From assembly GCF_900156815.1 (NCBI RefSeq), contig NZ_FTOT01000014.1, forward strand, positions 1 through 46,446: a stretch of DNA of 46,446 bases, in the 5' to 3' direction. Of this stretch, positions 27,734 to 37,729 are shown one piece after another (within the stretch, counting starts at the first letter, position 1; every line of letters begins with the position of its first letter). The notes beneath the pieces were generated by a model. The model made no database searches and had not been told where the DNA came from. It was given only the letters and a program-made list of their open reading frames with translations. A program made the translations under genes and the position numbers. This DNA is from Gemmobacter megaterium (GTDB lineage: Bacteria; Pseudomonadota; Alphaproteobacteria; Rhodobacterales; Rhodobacteraceae).

Positions 27734-28598
27734 TATACAGCCCCGAAGCGACGATGACCGCGATCCCCGTCCAGGTCCAGGCATTGGGGAAATCGCCGAA
27801 CACCAGATAGGCCAGCGTCGCTGCCGAGACGATTTCCAGATAATGCAACGGCGCCAGCGTGGCCGATGGCGCCAGCTTGAGCGCATAGGTCATGAACATG
27901 TGGCTGACCGTAGCCGCAAGGCCGACCCCGAACAGCCAGCCCCAGGCCACCCCCTGGGGCATGACAGGGTCAAGCGTGGCAATGCCCGACCCCTTGGCAA
28001 GCATCACGATGGGCAGACAGATCAGCGCCGCGACCCAGGCGGTATGGACCTGCATCGCCTCGGGGGTCATGTGACGCGACGCCTCGCGCGTGATGAGCAT
28101 GTAGGCGGCAAAGGCAAAGGCCGTACCCACCGGCAACAGCGCGACCCAGCCGAAGGTGGCAAAGCTGGGCTGGATCACCATCAGCGCGCCAAGAAAACCG
28201 ACCGCCGAGGCCGCGATCCGCCGCGGTCCCACTTCGTCGTTGAACATCAGCTTGCCAAAGATCAACAGGATGAACGGCTCGACAAAGGCAATCGCCAGCG
28301 CATCGGCAATCGGCATGTGGCTGACAGCCCAGACAAAGGTGAAGGTCGCCGCGATCGAGGCAAGCGCGCGCCACAGCACCAGACGAAAGGCACGCGCCGT
28401 CATGCGCAGCCCCTGCCCCAGCACCAGCAGAATCGGCAGCATGAGTGCCGCCTGCACCACGAAACGCGCCAGCGTGACCTGCCCGACCGGAATGGTCTGG
28501 GTGGCAAGCTTGGCCGAAACGTCGATCAGCGGCGCGAACAGGCAAAAGCCCAGCATCAGGGCGACACCGGGCAGGATGCGGTCGGTCTGGGTGGTCAT
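27660..28598 (-). CDS. EamA/DMT family transporter
   Basis: The 312-residue protein has about ten membrane helices in two EamA repeats (first about 8-140, second about 155-290), the usual drug/metabolite transporter layout. Start at 28598 follows AGGACC; an upstream extension is Pro-rich and lacks conservation features. The substrate is unknown; relatives export amino acids or metabolites. Its last 24 codons and stop overlap the thiN 3' end on the opposite strand, so the two transcripts are complementary there. Confidence 0.85.
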   Translation of the reverse strand: MTTQTDRILPGVALMLGFCLFAPLIDVSAKLATQTIPVGQVTLARFVVQAALMLPILLVLGQGLRMTARAFRLVLWRALASIAATFTFVWAVSHMPIADALAIAFVEPFILLIFGKLMFNDEVGPRRIAASAVGFLGALMVIQPSFATFGWVALLPVGTAFAFAAYMLITREASRHMTPEAMQVHTAWVAALICLPIVMLAKGSGIATLDPVMPQGVAWGWLFGVGLAATVSHMFMTYALKLAPSATLAPLHYLEIVSAATLAYLVFGDFPNAWTWTGIAVIVASGLYIIHRERVTARQARRARHPTAPVEG

Positions 28599-28624
28599 GG
28601 GCGGTCCTGGCGGCTGGTGAGGAA

Positions 28625-28644
28625 GCGGGGGGCTCACCCCCCGC
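28625..28644. repeat. perfect GC hairpin, possible relic of the dispersed element
   Basis: GCGGGGGG-CTCA-CCCCCCGC is a perfect 8-bp stem, followed by ATCCCGTGGGATATC, which resembles the C-rich arm plus TATTTT part of the copies at 10318 and 41289. It lies between the EamA start and the end of the liv-type operon. Confidence 0.5.
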
Positions 28645-28716
28645 ATCCCGTGGGATATCAGGATCAGGGCAAAGCCACACCGCCCAGACCTATCCTGCAC
28701 CGTCGCGCAGGTCCAG

Positions 28717-28745
28717 AGCGCGGCGCCACGAAAGGGCGCCGCGCT
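28717..28745 (-). terminator. terminator-like hairpin after the ABC binding-protein gene
   Basis: AGCGCGGCGCC and GGCGCCGCGCT form a perfect 11-bp stem with a seven-base loop, just seven bases beyond the stop codon. There is no T-run, so it may be rho-independent only weakly or serve as a 3' end stabiliser for the operon. Confidence 0.7.
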
Positions 28746-28751
28746 GCCGGG

Positions 28752-29930
28752 TCAACTGCCCGAGGGGGTTTCGCGGGCGATCAGGTTCCAGACGCCATCC
28801 TTGACTACCGAGATCGTGACCTCGTTCGCGCCCTGATGGCTTTCCGGCGTATACCGCATGTGCATGTCCGTCAGCTCATCCATGAAGTCGAGGCTTTCCA
28901 TCGCGGCCAGGAAGGATTCGCGCGTCAGATCCGCGCCGGTGGCCTCCAGCGCACGCACCACAGTATCGGCGGTGGCATAGCCCAGCATGGCAAAGCCGGT
29001 GGCCGGCTGGCCGTATTTGGCCGTGTAATCCGCCATGAACTTGGCCGGAACCGGATCTTCCTTGCGCGCCTGCAGATCGACCCAACCCGCCGCGGCATAA
29101 AGCCCGTCGGTCACACCGCCCGGCACGGCTGCCACCGCCTCAAGGAAGCCGGCCGAGGTGGCAAGGAATTTCACATCGGTCCAGCCCAGTTGTTTGGCGG
29201 TGCCCACCACGGTGATCCCGGCGCGCACGCCCAGCGCCATTGTCACCACTTCGCACCCATCGGCGCGCAGCTTCTGGACCGCGCCGACGAAATCCTGCTC
29301 GTCGGGTTTGTGCGTCGTCTCGGAAACGAATTCCATGCCCAGTTCGGCGGCCTTCTCCTTGGAGGCCGACGAGATTTCCATCCCGAAGTCGGTCGGCAGA
29401 TACATGGTGCAGACCTTCTTGACCCCGAATTCCTTGTTCAGGAAACGCAGGCCCGCAACGGTCTGGTCATAGTAGCTGGAAAAGGCGACGAACTTGTTTT
29501 CCGCCCCTTCCTCGGGCAGCATCTCGCGCGCGGCGGTCAGCGGGTTGATGTTGAAGATCCCCTTGGGGTCCATGATCTTGAAGCCGGCCAGATTGTGCGG
29601 CGTGCCCAGCGACATGATCATGGCAAAGACCTTGTCGCGATTGACCAGCTTGTTGTAGGCCTGCGTCGCCTTGGGCAGTTGATAGCCGTGATCCTCGACC
29701 ACGAACTTGATCATGCGGCCATGCACACCGCCCGCCGCATTCGCCTGTTCGAACCGCAGCGAGGCGCCGTTCATCGCCGGAACGCCGATGGCGGCAAAGA
29801 TGCCGCTGAGGTCGTTGACCGACCCGATCACCACTTCCTTGTCGCTGACCCCTTGGGTTTCGGCCAGCGCCCCCTGGGCAAGCCCCAGCGCCAGCGCGCC
29901 TGCGGCCAGTGTCTTGATCGTAGCCTTCAT
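28752..29930 (-). CDS. branched-chain amino acid-type ABC transporter substrate-binding protein
   Basis: This 392-residue periplasmic protein has a signal peptide (about 1-23, ending GALA) and a type I binding fold of the LivK/Peripla_BP_6 family: VIGSVNDLSGIFAAIGVPAMNGASL near the N-terminus is typical. It is the last gene of the livHMGF-ligase operon, 31 bases after the ligase gene. In this family ligands range from leucine to amides, urea and aromatic acids; the neighbouring CoA ligase favours an organic acid. The hairpin just downstream ends the operon. Confidence 0.92.
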   Translation of the reverse strand: MKATIKTLAAGALALGLAQGALAETQGVSDKEVVIGSVNDLSGIFAAIGVPAMNGASLRFEQANAAGGVHGRMIKFVVEDHGYQLPKATQAYNKLVNRDKVFAMIMSLGTPHNLAGFKIMDPKGIFNINPLTAAREMLPEEGAENKFVAFSSYYDQTVAGLRFLNKEFGVKKVCTMYLPTDFGMEISSASKEKAAELGMEFVSETTHKPDEQDFVGAVQKLRADGCEVVTMALGVRAGITVVGTAKQLGWTDVKFLATSAGFLEAVAAVPGGVTDGLYAAAGWVDLQARKEDPVPAKFMADYTAKYGQPATGFAMLGYATADTVVRALEATGADLTRESFLAAMESLDFMDELTDMHMRYTPESHQGANEVTISVVKDGVWNLIARETPSGS

Positions 29931-29961
29931 GGTGTCCTCCCTTTGCCCCCTCCTCCGGGGG

Positions 29962-31851
29962 TTAACGATACATGTCGTCGATCAACGCCTTGTGTTTCTT
30001 TTCGACGAAGCTGCGCTTGAGCTTCATCGTGGCGGTGAGTTCGTCGTCCTCGGCGGTCAGCAGCACGTCGATCAGCCGGAAATCCTTGATCTGCTCCACC
30101 CGCGCGAATTCCTTGTTCACCTGGTCGATCTCGGCCCGGATCAGATCCTGCACCTGTGGCGCGCGGGTCAAAGAGGCGAAATCGGCATAGGGCACGCGGG
30201 CGGTCTGGGCGAATTTCTCGACATTCTCCTGGTCGATCATGATCAGCGCCGTCAGATATTTGCGCCGGTCGCCAATGATCACCGCATCCGAAATATAGTG
30301 GCTGAACTTCAACCGGCTTTCAATTTCCGCCGGAGTGATGTTCTTGCCGCCTGCGGTGATGATGATGTCCTTGAGCCGCCCGGTGATGATCAGAAAGCCG
30401 TCGTCGTCGATCCGACCGATATCGCCGGTGCGCAGCCAGCCGTCGGCGGTAAAGGTCTCGGCGGTCTTTTCCGGCAGTTCCCAATAACCCTTGAAGTTGG
30501 CCAGCGCCCTCGACTGGATTTCGCCATCCTCGGCAATGCGCAGATCAACGCCGGGCATCGCCTGGCCGGTCGCCCCCAGCCGGTCGGCGCCGGGGCGGTT
30601 GACGGTGCAGGTGGCGGCATTTTCGGTCATGCCATAGCCTTCGAACACCGGCACGCCAATGGCGCGGTACCATTTCAGCAAGGCGGGGCTGATCGGGGCG
30701 GCGCCGGAAATGCCCTGTTTCAGCCGGTCCATCCCCAGCAACTGGCGCAGGTTGCGAAACACCAGCAGCTCGGCCAGCGCGACGCCCGCCCGCCCAAGGA
30801 TGGACAAGGGCTTGCCCCCCGTTTCCGCCTCGGCCCGCGCCATACCGGCCTTCATCGCCAGACCATAGGCCATCCGGCCCGTCCAGGTCGCCTCTGACGC
30901 CAGGATCAGGACACGCGAATAGACCTTTTCCCACACGCGGGGCACGGCAGCAAAGACTTCGGGGCTGACTTCGCGCAGGTTATCGAACACCGTCTCGGGG
31001 CTTTCGGCAAAGTTCACCACCGACCGGGCGGCGATGGGGAAATAGGCCGAATTGTTGCGCTCGAAGATGTGGCACAGCGGCAGGAAGCACAGTTGTTCCG
31101 CCTCGGGCCGCACGGCAAGGTTGCGCAGGCCCGCCTGAATGGCATGGAGCACATTTTCATGCGTCAGCATGGCCCCCTTTGGGGCGCCCGTCGTGCCGGA
31201 GGTGTAGATCAGCAGCGCGACATCCTGCGGCTGGGCCTTGTCGATCTCTGCCTCGAAACTGCCGGGATGCTCTGCCTCTTCCTGTTGGCCGAGGGCATAG
31301 AGCTCGGGCAGGAACAGGAATCGCTCACCCTTGAGGTCGTGCAGCCCCTCGTCCTCCAGGATGATCACCTTGTCCACGCCCGGCGCGCCGTCGGGAATAT
31401 CAAGGAACTTGTCCAGTTGTTCCTCGTTCTCGACCACCAGGAACCGGCAGCGACTGTTTTGCAGGATATAGGCGACCTGACTGGACGAATCGGTCGTGTA
31501 GATGCCCGAGGATATGCCCCCCATGCATTGCACGCCCTGATCGAAATACAGCCATTCCTTGCGGTCCTCTGACAGGATCTGCACCACCTCGCCACGTTGC
31601 AGGCCAAGCCGGCGCAGGCCAAGGCCGATCCACTTGGCATGGGTCCAGTAATCGGCCCAGGTGAATTCGCGCCAGATGCCCAGCGTCTTTTCCCGATGCG
31701 CAATGCGGGTGGGTTCCGATTGCGCCCGGTGGCGGAACAGCCCCGAGATGGTATCGCAGCCATCCACCAGCAGCGGGCGTTGGCTGGAATCGACATTGAT
31801 GGCAACACCCTTGACGGTTTCCATCGGCGGAATGGTGGCGTGGCGGGTCAT
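29962..31851 (-). CDS. AMP-binding long-chain acyl-CoA synthetase family protein
   Basis: The 629-residue adenylate-forming ligase has the ATP motif YTSGTTGAPKGAM, the GYGMTENAA motif and the hinge/core motif DGWLRTGDIGRIDDDGFLIITGR, with the catalytic Lys expected in the C-terminal domain. Its size and N-terminal FRHRAQSEPTRIAHREK resemble FadD15-type long-chain fatty acyl-CoA ligases, but such labels are unreliable for this clade. The start at 31851 has GGAGGT a few bases upstream; a GTG two codons earlier overlaps that ribosome site. It starts two bases after the livF stop, inside an ABC importer operon, so it probably activates the imported acid with CoA. Confidence 0.9.
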   Translation of the reverse strand: MTRHATIPPMETVKGVAINVDSSQRPLLVDGCDTISGLFRHRAQSEPTRIAHREKTLGIWREFTWADYWTHAKWIGLGLRRLGLQRGEVVQILSEDRKEWLYFDQGVQCMGGISSGIYTTDSSSQVAYILQNSRCRFLVVENEEQLDKFLDIPDGAPGVDKVIILEDEGLHDLKGERFLFLPELYALGQQEEAEHPGSFEAEIDKAQPQDVALLIYTSGTTGAPKGAMLTHENVLHAIQAGLRNLAVRPEAEQLCFLPLCHIFERNNSAYFPIAARSVVNFAESPETVFDNLREVSPEVFAAVPRVWEKVYSRVLILASEATWTGRMAYGLAMKAGMARAEAETGGKPLSILGRAGVALAELLVFRNLRQLLGMDRLKQGISGAAPISPALLKWYRAIGVPVFEGYGMTENAATCTVNRPGADRLGATGQAMPGVDLRIAEDGEIQSRALANFKGYWELPEKTAETFTADGWLRTGDIGRIDDDGFLIITGRLKDIIITAGGKNITPAEIESRLKFSHYISDAVIIGDRRKYLTALIMIDQENVEKFAQTARVPYADFASLTRAPQVQDLIRAEIDQVNKEFARVEQIKDFRLIDVLLTAEDDELTATMKLKRSFVEKKHKALIDDMYR

Positions 31852-31853
31852 GC

Positions 31854-32627
31854 TCACCTCCAGGTCTTGCGGCGTTTCCAGCGGCGTTCGCCGCGGGCGC
31901 CCTCATTGGCATGGCCAAGGTAAAAGCTCTGGATATCCTCCGAGGATGCCAGACGATCGGCGGTGCCGTTCATCACGATGCGGCCCAATTCCAGCACATA
32001 GCCGTCATCAGCCAGATCCAGCGCCACGGCGGCATTCTGTTCGACAACCATCATCGTGACGCCGACATCGGCGTTCAACCGCTTGAGAATGGCAAAGATC
32101 TCCTGTGTCAGCAGCGGCGACAGGCCAAGGCTGGGTTCGTCCAGCAACATCAGCTTGGGGCGCAGCATCAACCCGCGCCCGATGGCCAGCATCTGTTGTT
32201 GCCCGCCGGACAGGGTGCCCGCCTCTTGCGCGCGGCGTTCGGCCAGAATGGGGAAGTAGCTGAACACCAGATCGCGGTCGCGGGCTATTTCGGCCTTGTC
32301 GCGGCGGGTATAGGCGCCAAGCGCCAGGTTTTCCTCGACCGTCAGCAGCGGGAACACCTCGCGCCCCTCGGGAACGTGGACAATCCCGGCCCGGACAATG
32401 CGGTGCGGCTCCCATCCGGCGATGTTCTGGCCCTGAAACAGGATTTCGCCCTTTTCGGGATCCATGATGCCGGAAATGGTCTTGAGCAATGTGGTCTTGC
32501 CGGCCCCATTGGCACCCAGCACCGTGACAACGCGGCCCTCATGCACCTCCAGGCTGACCCCGCGCAGCGCCATGATGGGGCCGTAAAAGGTTTCGAGATT
32601 GCGGATTTCCAACAAGGGCGCGGTCAT
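31854..32627 (-). CDS. livF: ABC transporter ATP-binding protein LivF type
   Basis: The 257-residue ATPase has Walker A GANGAGKTT (about 38-46), signature LSGGQQQM, Walker B LMLLDEPSLGLSP and the switch His replaced in context by VEQN, the LivF form. It forms the ATP-driven pair with LivG. Its start overlaps the livG stop by four bases (ATGA). A basic C-terminal tail (RGERRWKRRKTWR) extends beyond the usual end. Confidence 0.94.
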   Translation of the reverse strand: MTAPLLEIRNLETFYGPIMALRGVSLEVHEGRVVTVLGANGAGKTTLLKTISGIMDPEKGEILFQGQNIAGWEPHRIVRAGIVHVPEGREVFPLLTVEENLALGAYTRRDKAEIARDRDLVFSYFPILAERRAQEAGTLSGGQQQMLAIGRGLMLRPKLMLLDEPSLGLSPLLTQEIFAILKRLNADVGVTMMVVEQNAAVALDLADDGYVLELGRIVMNGTADRLASSEDIQSFYLGHANEGARGERRWKRRKTWR

Positions 32628-33424
32628 TTACGGGCCCCTTTCGCATCTGCGGTTTTGGAAATCGCACCTGTGCCCAGATACGCGGCAATCACCGCCGGGT
32701 GCGACTGCACCTCGGCGGGCGTGCCTTCGGCGATCTTCTTTCCGCCATCCAGCGCCAGCACCCGGTCGCAGACCTTGGACACCAGACCCATGTCATGTTC
32801 CACCATCAGAACGGTGATGCCCATCTGGCGGCGAATATCGTCGATCCACCAGCGCATGTTCTGGGTTTCCTCGACCGAAAGGCCGCTGGCCGGTTCATCC
32901 AGCAGCAGCAGCCGGGGCTTTGACGCCAGCGCGCGACCCAGCTCCACCACCTTGCGCACCCCATAGGGCAGACCGGCAATGCGCTGATCGCGGTAGGGTT
33001 GCAGATCCAGAAAGTCGATCACTTCTTCGACCGCCGCGCGATGGGCGCGTTCTTCGTCGCGCACACGTGGGGTGAACAGGATATTCTCCACCATCCCTGT
33101 GCGTCGGTGCCGATGCCGCCCGACCAGAAGGTTCTGCAAGACCGTCGCCTGATGGAACAATTCGATGTTCTGGAACGTGCGCGCGATGCCCACCCCCGGC
33201 ACCTGATGCGGCGCCATGCGCAACAGATCCTGCCCGTCGAAGAGGATCGACCCCGAGACCGGCGTATAGAACCGCGAGATCAGGTTGAACGCCGTCGATT
33301 TCCCGGCGCCATTCGGCCCCACCAGGGCAAAGACCTGCCCCTCCTCGACCGTCAGGGTCAAGGCGTTGACAGCTGTCAACCCGCCGAACTTCAGGGTGGC
33401 GTCGCGTATTTCCAGCAGGCTCAC
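32624..33424 (-). CDS. livG: ABC transporter ATP-binding protein LivG type
   Basis: This 266-residue ATPase starts at a GTG (33424) that overlaps the livM stop by four bases (GTGA); a much longer open frame upstream is only the shadow of livM. Walker A GPNGAGKST, family-typical GIARTFQNIELF, the shortened signature LPYGVRK and Walker B LLLLDEPASGLS are present. The divergent signature and the QNIELF loop mark the LivG branch. Confidence 0.94.
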   Translation of the reverse strand: MSLLEIRDATLKFGGLTAVNALTLTVEEGQVFALVGPNGAGKSTAFNLISRFYTPVSGSILFDGQDLLRMAPHQVPGVGIARTFQNIELFHQATVLQNLLVGRHRHRRTGMVENILFTPRVRDEERAHRAAVEEVIDFLDLQPYRDQRIAGLPYGVRKVVELGRALASKPRLLLLDEPASGLSVEETQNMRWWIDDIRRQMGITVLMVEHDMGLVSKVCDRVLALDGGKKIAEGTPAEVQSHPAVIAAYLGTGAISKTADAKGARK

Positions 33425-34503
33425 CGCAAACGCTCCGTCTTGAGATAGGATTTCTGGCGCCGGAACATGTCCTTGCGGGCAAAGGGAAACAGCTCCAGCC
33501 AGGTGCGCATCTTCAGCCAGCGACCATAGAGGCCCATCGGCTCGAACAGGATGAACAGGATCAGGATGCCGCCGAACACTGCCGCCTCCAGCCCCGGAAT
33601 GGCGATGCCGCCCCCAATGCTGCCGGTGATGATCGACAGAAGCTGCGGCAGAAAGGCCACGACCACCGCCCCCAGAAACGCCCCGTGGATAAAGCCAAGA
33701 CCGCCCACCACGATCATCATCACCAACTGGATCGAGATCAGGAAGTTGAACGTCTCGTTGTTGAACACTTCGGCGAACAGGCCCATCAGCGCACCGCCCA
33801 GACCTGTCATGGCGCAGGACAGGCCAAAGGCGATGGTCTTGGTGCGGGCGACATCCACCCCCATCGCCTGGGCCGAAATCTCGCTGTCGCGCACAGCCGC
33901 AAAGCTGCGGCCCAGCGGGCTGCGCAGGATGTTGCGATAGGCGGCCGTCACCATCACCACCACGGCCAGCGCCAGCCAGTACCAGGCGGCCGGATTGGCC
34001 CAACGGTTGATCTCGTAACCCAGAATGGTGATCGGGGGCGCATACATGCCGTTCACCCCGCCGGTCCAGCGCGCCAGCAGCACGATGATGTCATCCGCCA
34101 GAATCGCCAGTGCCAGCGTGGCAATCGCCAGATAGACCCCGTGCAGCCGCAAGGCGGGCACCGCCACAAGCGCACCGATCAGCCCGGTGATCACCCCCGC
34201 AAGCAGGAACGCCAGCACAAAGGGCACCCCCGCATTGATCATCAGAACGCAGGCATAGCACCCCAGCGCCATGAAGGCCGAATGCCCCAGACTGACCTGC
34301 CCGGTCTGCCCGGTCAGCAGCATCAGGCCCAGTCCCGCAACCGACCAGATCAAGACGTTGGTCGCCTCGCCCAGAAAGAAGTCGTCGATCAGCCAGGGCA
34401 ACACCACCGCAAAGACCAGCAGGGCAAGATAGAGCCCTCGCTTCCACCAGTCGGGAAACAGGTCGATGTCGGTGTCGTAGCTGGTCTTGAAATGGAACCG
34501 CAT
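33421..34503 (-). CDS. livM: branched-chain ABC transporter permease LivM type
   Basis: The 360-residue permease has about nine to ten membrane helices and the conserved EAA-like region FAAVRDSEISAQAMGVDVARTK that docks on the ATPase. GQVSLGHSAFMALGCY near the N-terminal third is a LivM hallmark. It is longer at the N-terminus than LivH, as usual. It is three bases downstream of livH. Confidence 0.94.
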   Translation of the reverse strand: MRFHFKTSYDTDIDLFPDWWKRGLYLALLVFAVVLPWLIDDFFLGEATNVLIWSVAGLGLMLLTGQTGQVSLGHSAFMALGCYACVLMINAGVPFVLAFLLAGVITGLIGALVAVPALRLHGVYLAIATLALAILADDIIVLLARWTGGVNGMYAPPITILGYEINRWANPAAWYWLALAVVVMVTAAYRNILRSPLGRSFAAVRDSEISAQAMGVDVARTKTIAFGLSCAMTGLGGALMGLFAEVFNNETFNFLISIQLVMMIVVGGLGFIHGAFLGAVVVAFLPQLLSIITGSIGGGIAIPGLEAAVFGGILILFILFEPMGLYGRWLKMRTWLELFPFARKDMFRRQKSYLKTERLR

Positions 34504-34506
34504 GGC

Positions 34507-35382
34507 TCAGACCTTCTTGGTTCGGACCTGGCTGAACAGGCCGTGCGGACGGAACACCAGCACCAGAATCAGCAGCGCATAGGGCGCGATCTGGCTGTAG
34601 CCGGGCGGCAGGTAACGGGCGGCAAAGGGTTCGATGATGCCCACGAGCAGGCCGCCCATCAGCGCGCCGGGCAGGCTGCCGAACCCGCCGATCACTGCGG
34701 CTGCAAAAGCCTTGATGCCGATAAAGCCGGCATTCGGTTCCAGCGCGCCCTTGGAGGCATAGAGGATCCCCGCAATCGCGGCGACGATCCCGGCCAGCGC
34801 CCAGACCATGCCCTGCACCCGCTTGACCGGGATGCCCATGTAATAGGCGGCCATCTGGTTCTGGCTGGCCGCCTGCATCGCGAGGCCCACCTTGGTTTTC
34901 TGAAAGAACTGCCACAGCACCAGCGTCAGGAGCAGCGTCACGACGATCACCGCAAGATCGACCGTGCCCAGAACCACGGTACCGAACCGAACGTCGCCAA
35001 ACGCTAGCGGAGAGCGCAGCGATTGCGGCTCGTGGCCCCAGATGGATCCGGCGATGAAACGCAGGATGAAGCCAAGCGCAATGGTCAGGATGATCACCGC
35101 CGTCTGGCTTTGCCCGAACACCACCCGCAGGATGGTGGCGTCGATCAGATAGCCGATGGCGCCCATGATCAGGAACACCAGCGGCAATGCGACCCAGAAG
35201 GGCAACCCGGCATATTCGGGATTCACCAGACCAAGCGTGACGAAGGCGCCCAGCATCATGAAATCGCCTTGCGCGAAATTCACCGCCTCGGTCGCCTTGT
35301 AGATCAGGACGAACCCAAGCGCGACAAGGCCATAGACACAGCCATTCGCAAGCCCGCTGACCAGCAGCTGCAATACGTCCAT
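34507..35382 (-). CDS. livH: branched-chain ABC transporter permease LivH type
   Basis: The 291-residue permease begins MDVLQLLVSGLANGCVYGLVALGFVLIYKA, the diagnostic LivH start, and has about eight helices with the ATPase-docking stretch AMQAASQNQMAAYYMGI. The ATG at 35382 has GGAGGAAAGA upstream; an in-frame upstream start would add a basic, non-conserved tail. It is the first gene of a six-gene operon (livH, livM, livG, livF, ligase, binding protein). The 160 bases upstream probably hold the promoter, but I see no convincing pair of boxes. Confidence 0.94.
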   Translation of the reverse strand: MDVLQLLVSGLANGCVYGLVALGFVLIYKATEAVNFAQGDFMMLGAFVTLGLVNPEYAGLPFWVALPLVFLIMGAIGYLIDATILRVVFGQSQTAVIILTIALGFILRFIAGSIWGHEPQSLRSPLAFGDVRFGTVVLGTVDLAVIVVTLLLTLVLWQFFQKTKVGLAMQAASQNQMAAYYMGIPVKRVQGMVWALAGIVAAIAGILYASKGALEPNAGFIGIKAFAAAVIGGFGSLPGALMGGLLVGIIEPFAARYLPPGYSQIAPYALLILVLVFRPHGLFSQVRTKKV

Positions 35383-35545
35383 TCTTTCCTCCCGAATGCG
35401 GCCGGTCCTCTGTCGGGTCCGGTCCGCGCGCGCCCCTGCCCGGTGTCCCGGTACAGGCCATCGTGGCGCAGTCACCTATGATGAGCCTGCAACGCCTATG
35501 TCCGTCAACGATTTTCCTCGCCTTACGTTGCGGAAGCCCGACAAT

Positions 35546-35573
35546 GCAAAACCCCGCCCTTTCGGGCGGGGTT
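35546..35573 (-). terminator. rho-independent terminator of the cytochrome bc1 operon
   Basis: On the minus strand AACCCCGCCC-GAAA-GGGCGGGGTT is a perfect 10-bp stem with a stable GAAA tetraloop, followed by TTGC. It lies 26 bases beyond the cytochrome c1 stop. Confidence 0.92.
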
Positions 35574-35598
35574 CAGATTGCGCGAAATTGCTGGCGGA

Positions 35599-36387
35599 TC
35601 AGGCGTGTTTCTTGCCTTTGATCCCGGCCCAAAGACGCTTGTTCGTCAGATACAGCAGCACCGTCAGGATGGTCAGGAAGATCACCGCAGTGAACCCGGC
35701 CTGTTTGCGGGCCATCATCTTGGGCTCTGCCGCCCACATCAGAAAGGCCGTCACATCCTCGGACATCTGGTGCAGCGAATTGCCGTGACCATCGTCGAAT
35801 TCCACCTGACCATCGGACAGCGGGGGCGCCATCGCGATCCAGCCACCGGGGAATGCGGTGTTTTCGTAGAAGGTCGTCCCGGCCTCTTCCTTTTCGACGC
35901 CGGTATAGCCGGTCAGGATCGAGGCAAGATACTCCGGCCCGCCGATCCCGCGCAGGAACTGGTTGATCCCAAGCCCATAGGGGCCATGAAAGCCCGAACG
36001 CGCCTTGGTCATCAGCGACAGGTCCGGGGCGGTTTCAAGACCTGAGCCTGGGAAAGGGTCAGAGGTTTCGCGCGCCCGCTCGTCCCCGTCGGGCAGTGCA
36101 ACGGGGGCCAGTTCACGCGCATAGGCGCGCACCTGATCCTCGGGCAGCTCCGGCCCGCCGGGGTCGGCCAGCGTACGGATCGGCACGTACTTCAGCCCGT
36201 GGCAGGCCGAGCACACCTCGGTATAGACCTTGAGACCGCGTTGCAGCTGAAGCTGATCGTAGGTGCCGAACGGCCCTTCGAAGCTGAACGCGAAATCCTC
36301 AACATGGCCGGCAGCCCCGGCGGCAAGCACCCCGCCCGAGGACAGCGTGAACGCAGTCAGCGCGGAAAGCGTGAGTTTGCGGATCAT
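35599..36387 (-). CDS. petC: cytochrome c1 of the bc1 complex
   Basis: The 262-residue protein is the c-type haem subunit of ubiquinol-cytochrome c reductase. It has a signal peptide (about 1-25), the haem-binding CSACH at about residues 57-61, and one C-terminal membrane anchor ([22 protein letters not shown]) ending in a basic tail. The methionine ligand is probably in the AMAPPLSDG region. It passes electrons from the Rieske protein to soluble cytochrome c. The start at 36387 follows AAGGAGC. It is 17 bases after petB, the usual fbcC position. Confidence 0.97.
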   Translation of the reverse strand: MIRKLTLSALTAFTLSSGGVLAAGAAGHVEDFAFSFEGPFGTYDQLQLQRGLKVYTEVCSACHGLKYVPIRTLADPGGPELPEDQVRAYARELAPVALPDGDERARETSDPFPGSGLETAPDLSLMTKARSGFHGPYGLGINQFLRGIGGPEYLASILTGYTGVEKEEAGTTFYENTAFPGGWIAMAPPLSDGQVEFDDGHGNSLHQMSEDVTAFLMWAAEPKMMARKQAGFTAVIFLTILTVLLYLTNKRLWAGIKGKKHA

Positions 36388-36404
36388 TGATATTGCTCCT
36401 TCTC

Positions 36405-37718
36405 TCACTCTGCGGGCTGGCCGTAGTGCGATTTGAAATCTTCCTCGATCGTTGCCGGTTGCGGCAGCGGCTTTTCGATCAACCCCAGCAGCGGCAGGAT
36501 GACAAGGAAGTATGCGAACCAGTAGGTCGAGGCGATCAGCGAAATCCAGGTGTAGATGCCTTCGGCCGGCATGGCGCCCACCCACATCAGAACCATGAAG
36601 TCCACCACGAGCAGCCAGAACCACCATTTGAACATGGGGCGATAGCGACCCGAACGCACCGATGAGGTATCCAGCCAGGGGGCCAGTGCCATCACCGCGA
36701 TGGCGCCGAACATGGCCAGCACGCCAAAGAACTTGGCATCGACGATGCCGAAGGTGACGAACTGCACCAGCTGCACGACCCAGACGTCGCCGGTAAAGGC
36801 GCGCAGGATGGCGTAGAACGGCAGGAAGTACCATTCGGGCACGATATGCGCCGGCGTCACCAGCGGGTTCGCCTCGATATAGTTGTCGGCATGGCCCAGA
36901 TAGTTGGGCATGAAGCCGACGATGGCGAAGAACACGATCAGAATGATGCCCAGGGCGAACAGATCCTTGATCACGTAATACGGCCAGAACGGAACCGTAT
37001 CCTTCTCGGCTTCGGCCTTCGAGGTGCGGCGCACTTCGACCCCGGTCGGGTTGTTGTTGCCGGTCGTGTGGAAGGCCCAGATGTGCACCGCGACCAGCGC
37101 CGCGATCACGAAGGGCAGCAGGTAATGCAGCGAGAAGAAGCGGTTCAGCGTGGCATTGTCCACCGCAGGCCCGCCCAGCAGCCATTCCTGAATGGCCGGG
37201 CCAACACCGGGGATCGCGCCGAACAGGCCGGTGATCACCGTGGCCCCCCAGAAGGACATCTGACCCCAGGGCAGCACATAGCCCATGAAGGCGGTTGCCA
37301 TCATCGCCAGATAGATCAGCATCCCGATGATCCAGGTCACTTCACGCGGAGCCTTGTAGGATCCGTAGTAAAGGCCGCGGAAGATGTGCAGATAAACCGC
37401 GACGAAGAACAGCGAGGCGCCGTTGGCGTGCAGATAGCGGATCATGTGCCCGCCGTTCACGTTGCGCATGATGTGTTCGACACTGGCAAAGGCCATATCG
37501 ACATGCGGTGTGTAATGCATGACCAGCACGATGCCGGTGATGATCTGCAAGGCAAGGCAGAAGGTCAGGATGATGCCCCAGATCCACATCCAGTTGAGGT
37601 TCTTGGGGGTCGGGATCATCAGCGTGTCATAGGCCAGACCCACGATGGGCAGGCGCTTGTGCAGCCATTTCTCGATGCCGGTCTTGGGCTCGTAATGGTC
37701 GTGCGGAATTCCAGCCAT
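36405..37718 (-). CDS. petB: cytochrome b of the bc1 complex
   Basis: This 437-residue integral membrane subunit carries the two b haems and the quinol oxidation and quinone reduction sites. It has about eight helices, the Qo-site motif PEWYFLPFY, the helix B and D His residues ([21 protein letters not shown] and [20 protein letters not shown]) and the GWGQ-like [10 protein letters not shown] segment. It is in full agreement with alphaproteobacterial FbcB. It is the middle gene of the operon, 11 bases after petA. Confidence 0.98.
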   Translation of the reverse strand: MAGIPHDHYEPKTGIEKWLHKRLPIVGLAYDTLMIPTPKNLNWMWIWGIILTFCLALQIITGIVLVMHYTPHVDMAFASVEHIMRNVNGGHMIRYLHANGASLFFVAVYLHIFRGLYYGSYKAPREVTWIIGMLIYLAMMATAFMGYVLPWGQMSFWGATVITGLFGAIPGVGPAIQEWLLGGPAVDNATLNRFFSLHYLLPFVIAALVAVHIWAFHTTGNNNPTGVEVRRTSKAEAEKDTVPFWPYYVIKDLFALGIILIVFFAIVGFMPNYLGHADNYIEANPLVTPAHIVPEWYFLPFYAILRAFTGDVWVVQLVQFVTFGIVDAKFFGVLAMFGAIAVMALAPWLDTSSVRSGRYRPMFKWWFWLLVVDFMVLMWVGAMPAEGIYTWISLIASTYWFAYFLVILPLLGLIEKPLPQPATIEEDFKSHYGQPAE

Positions 37719-37729
37719 TGGGTCGCTCC

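Noticed and set aside
27585-30020. 811-codon plus-strand frame across the EamA and binding-protein genes
   Set aside because: It crosses two well-supported minus-strand genes and has low-complexity His/Arg/Gln composition.
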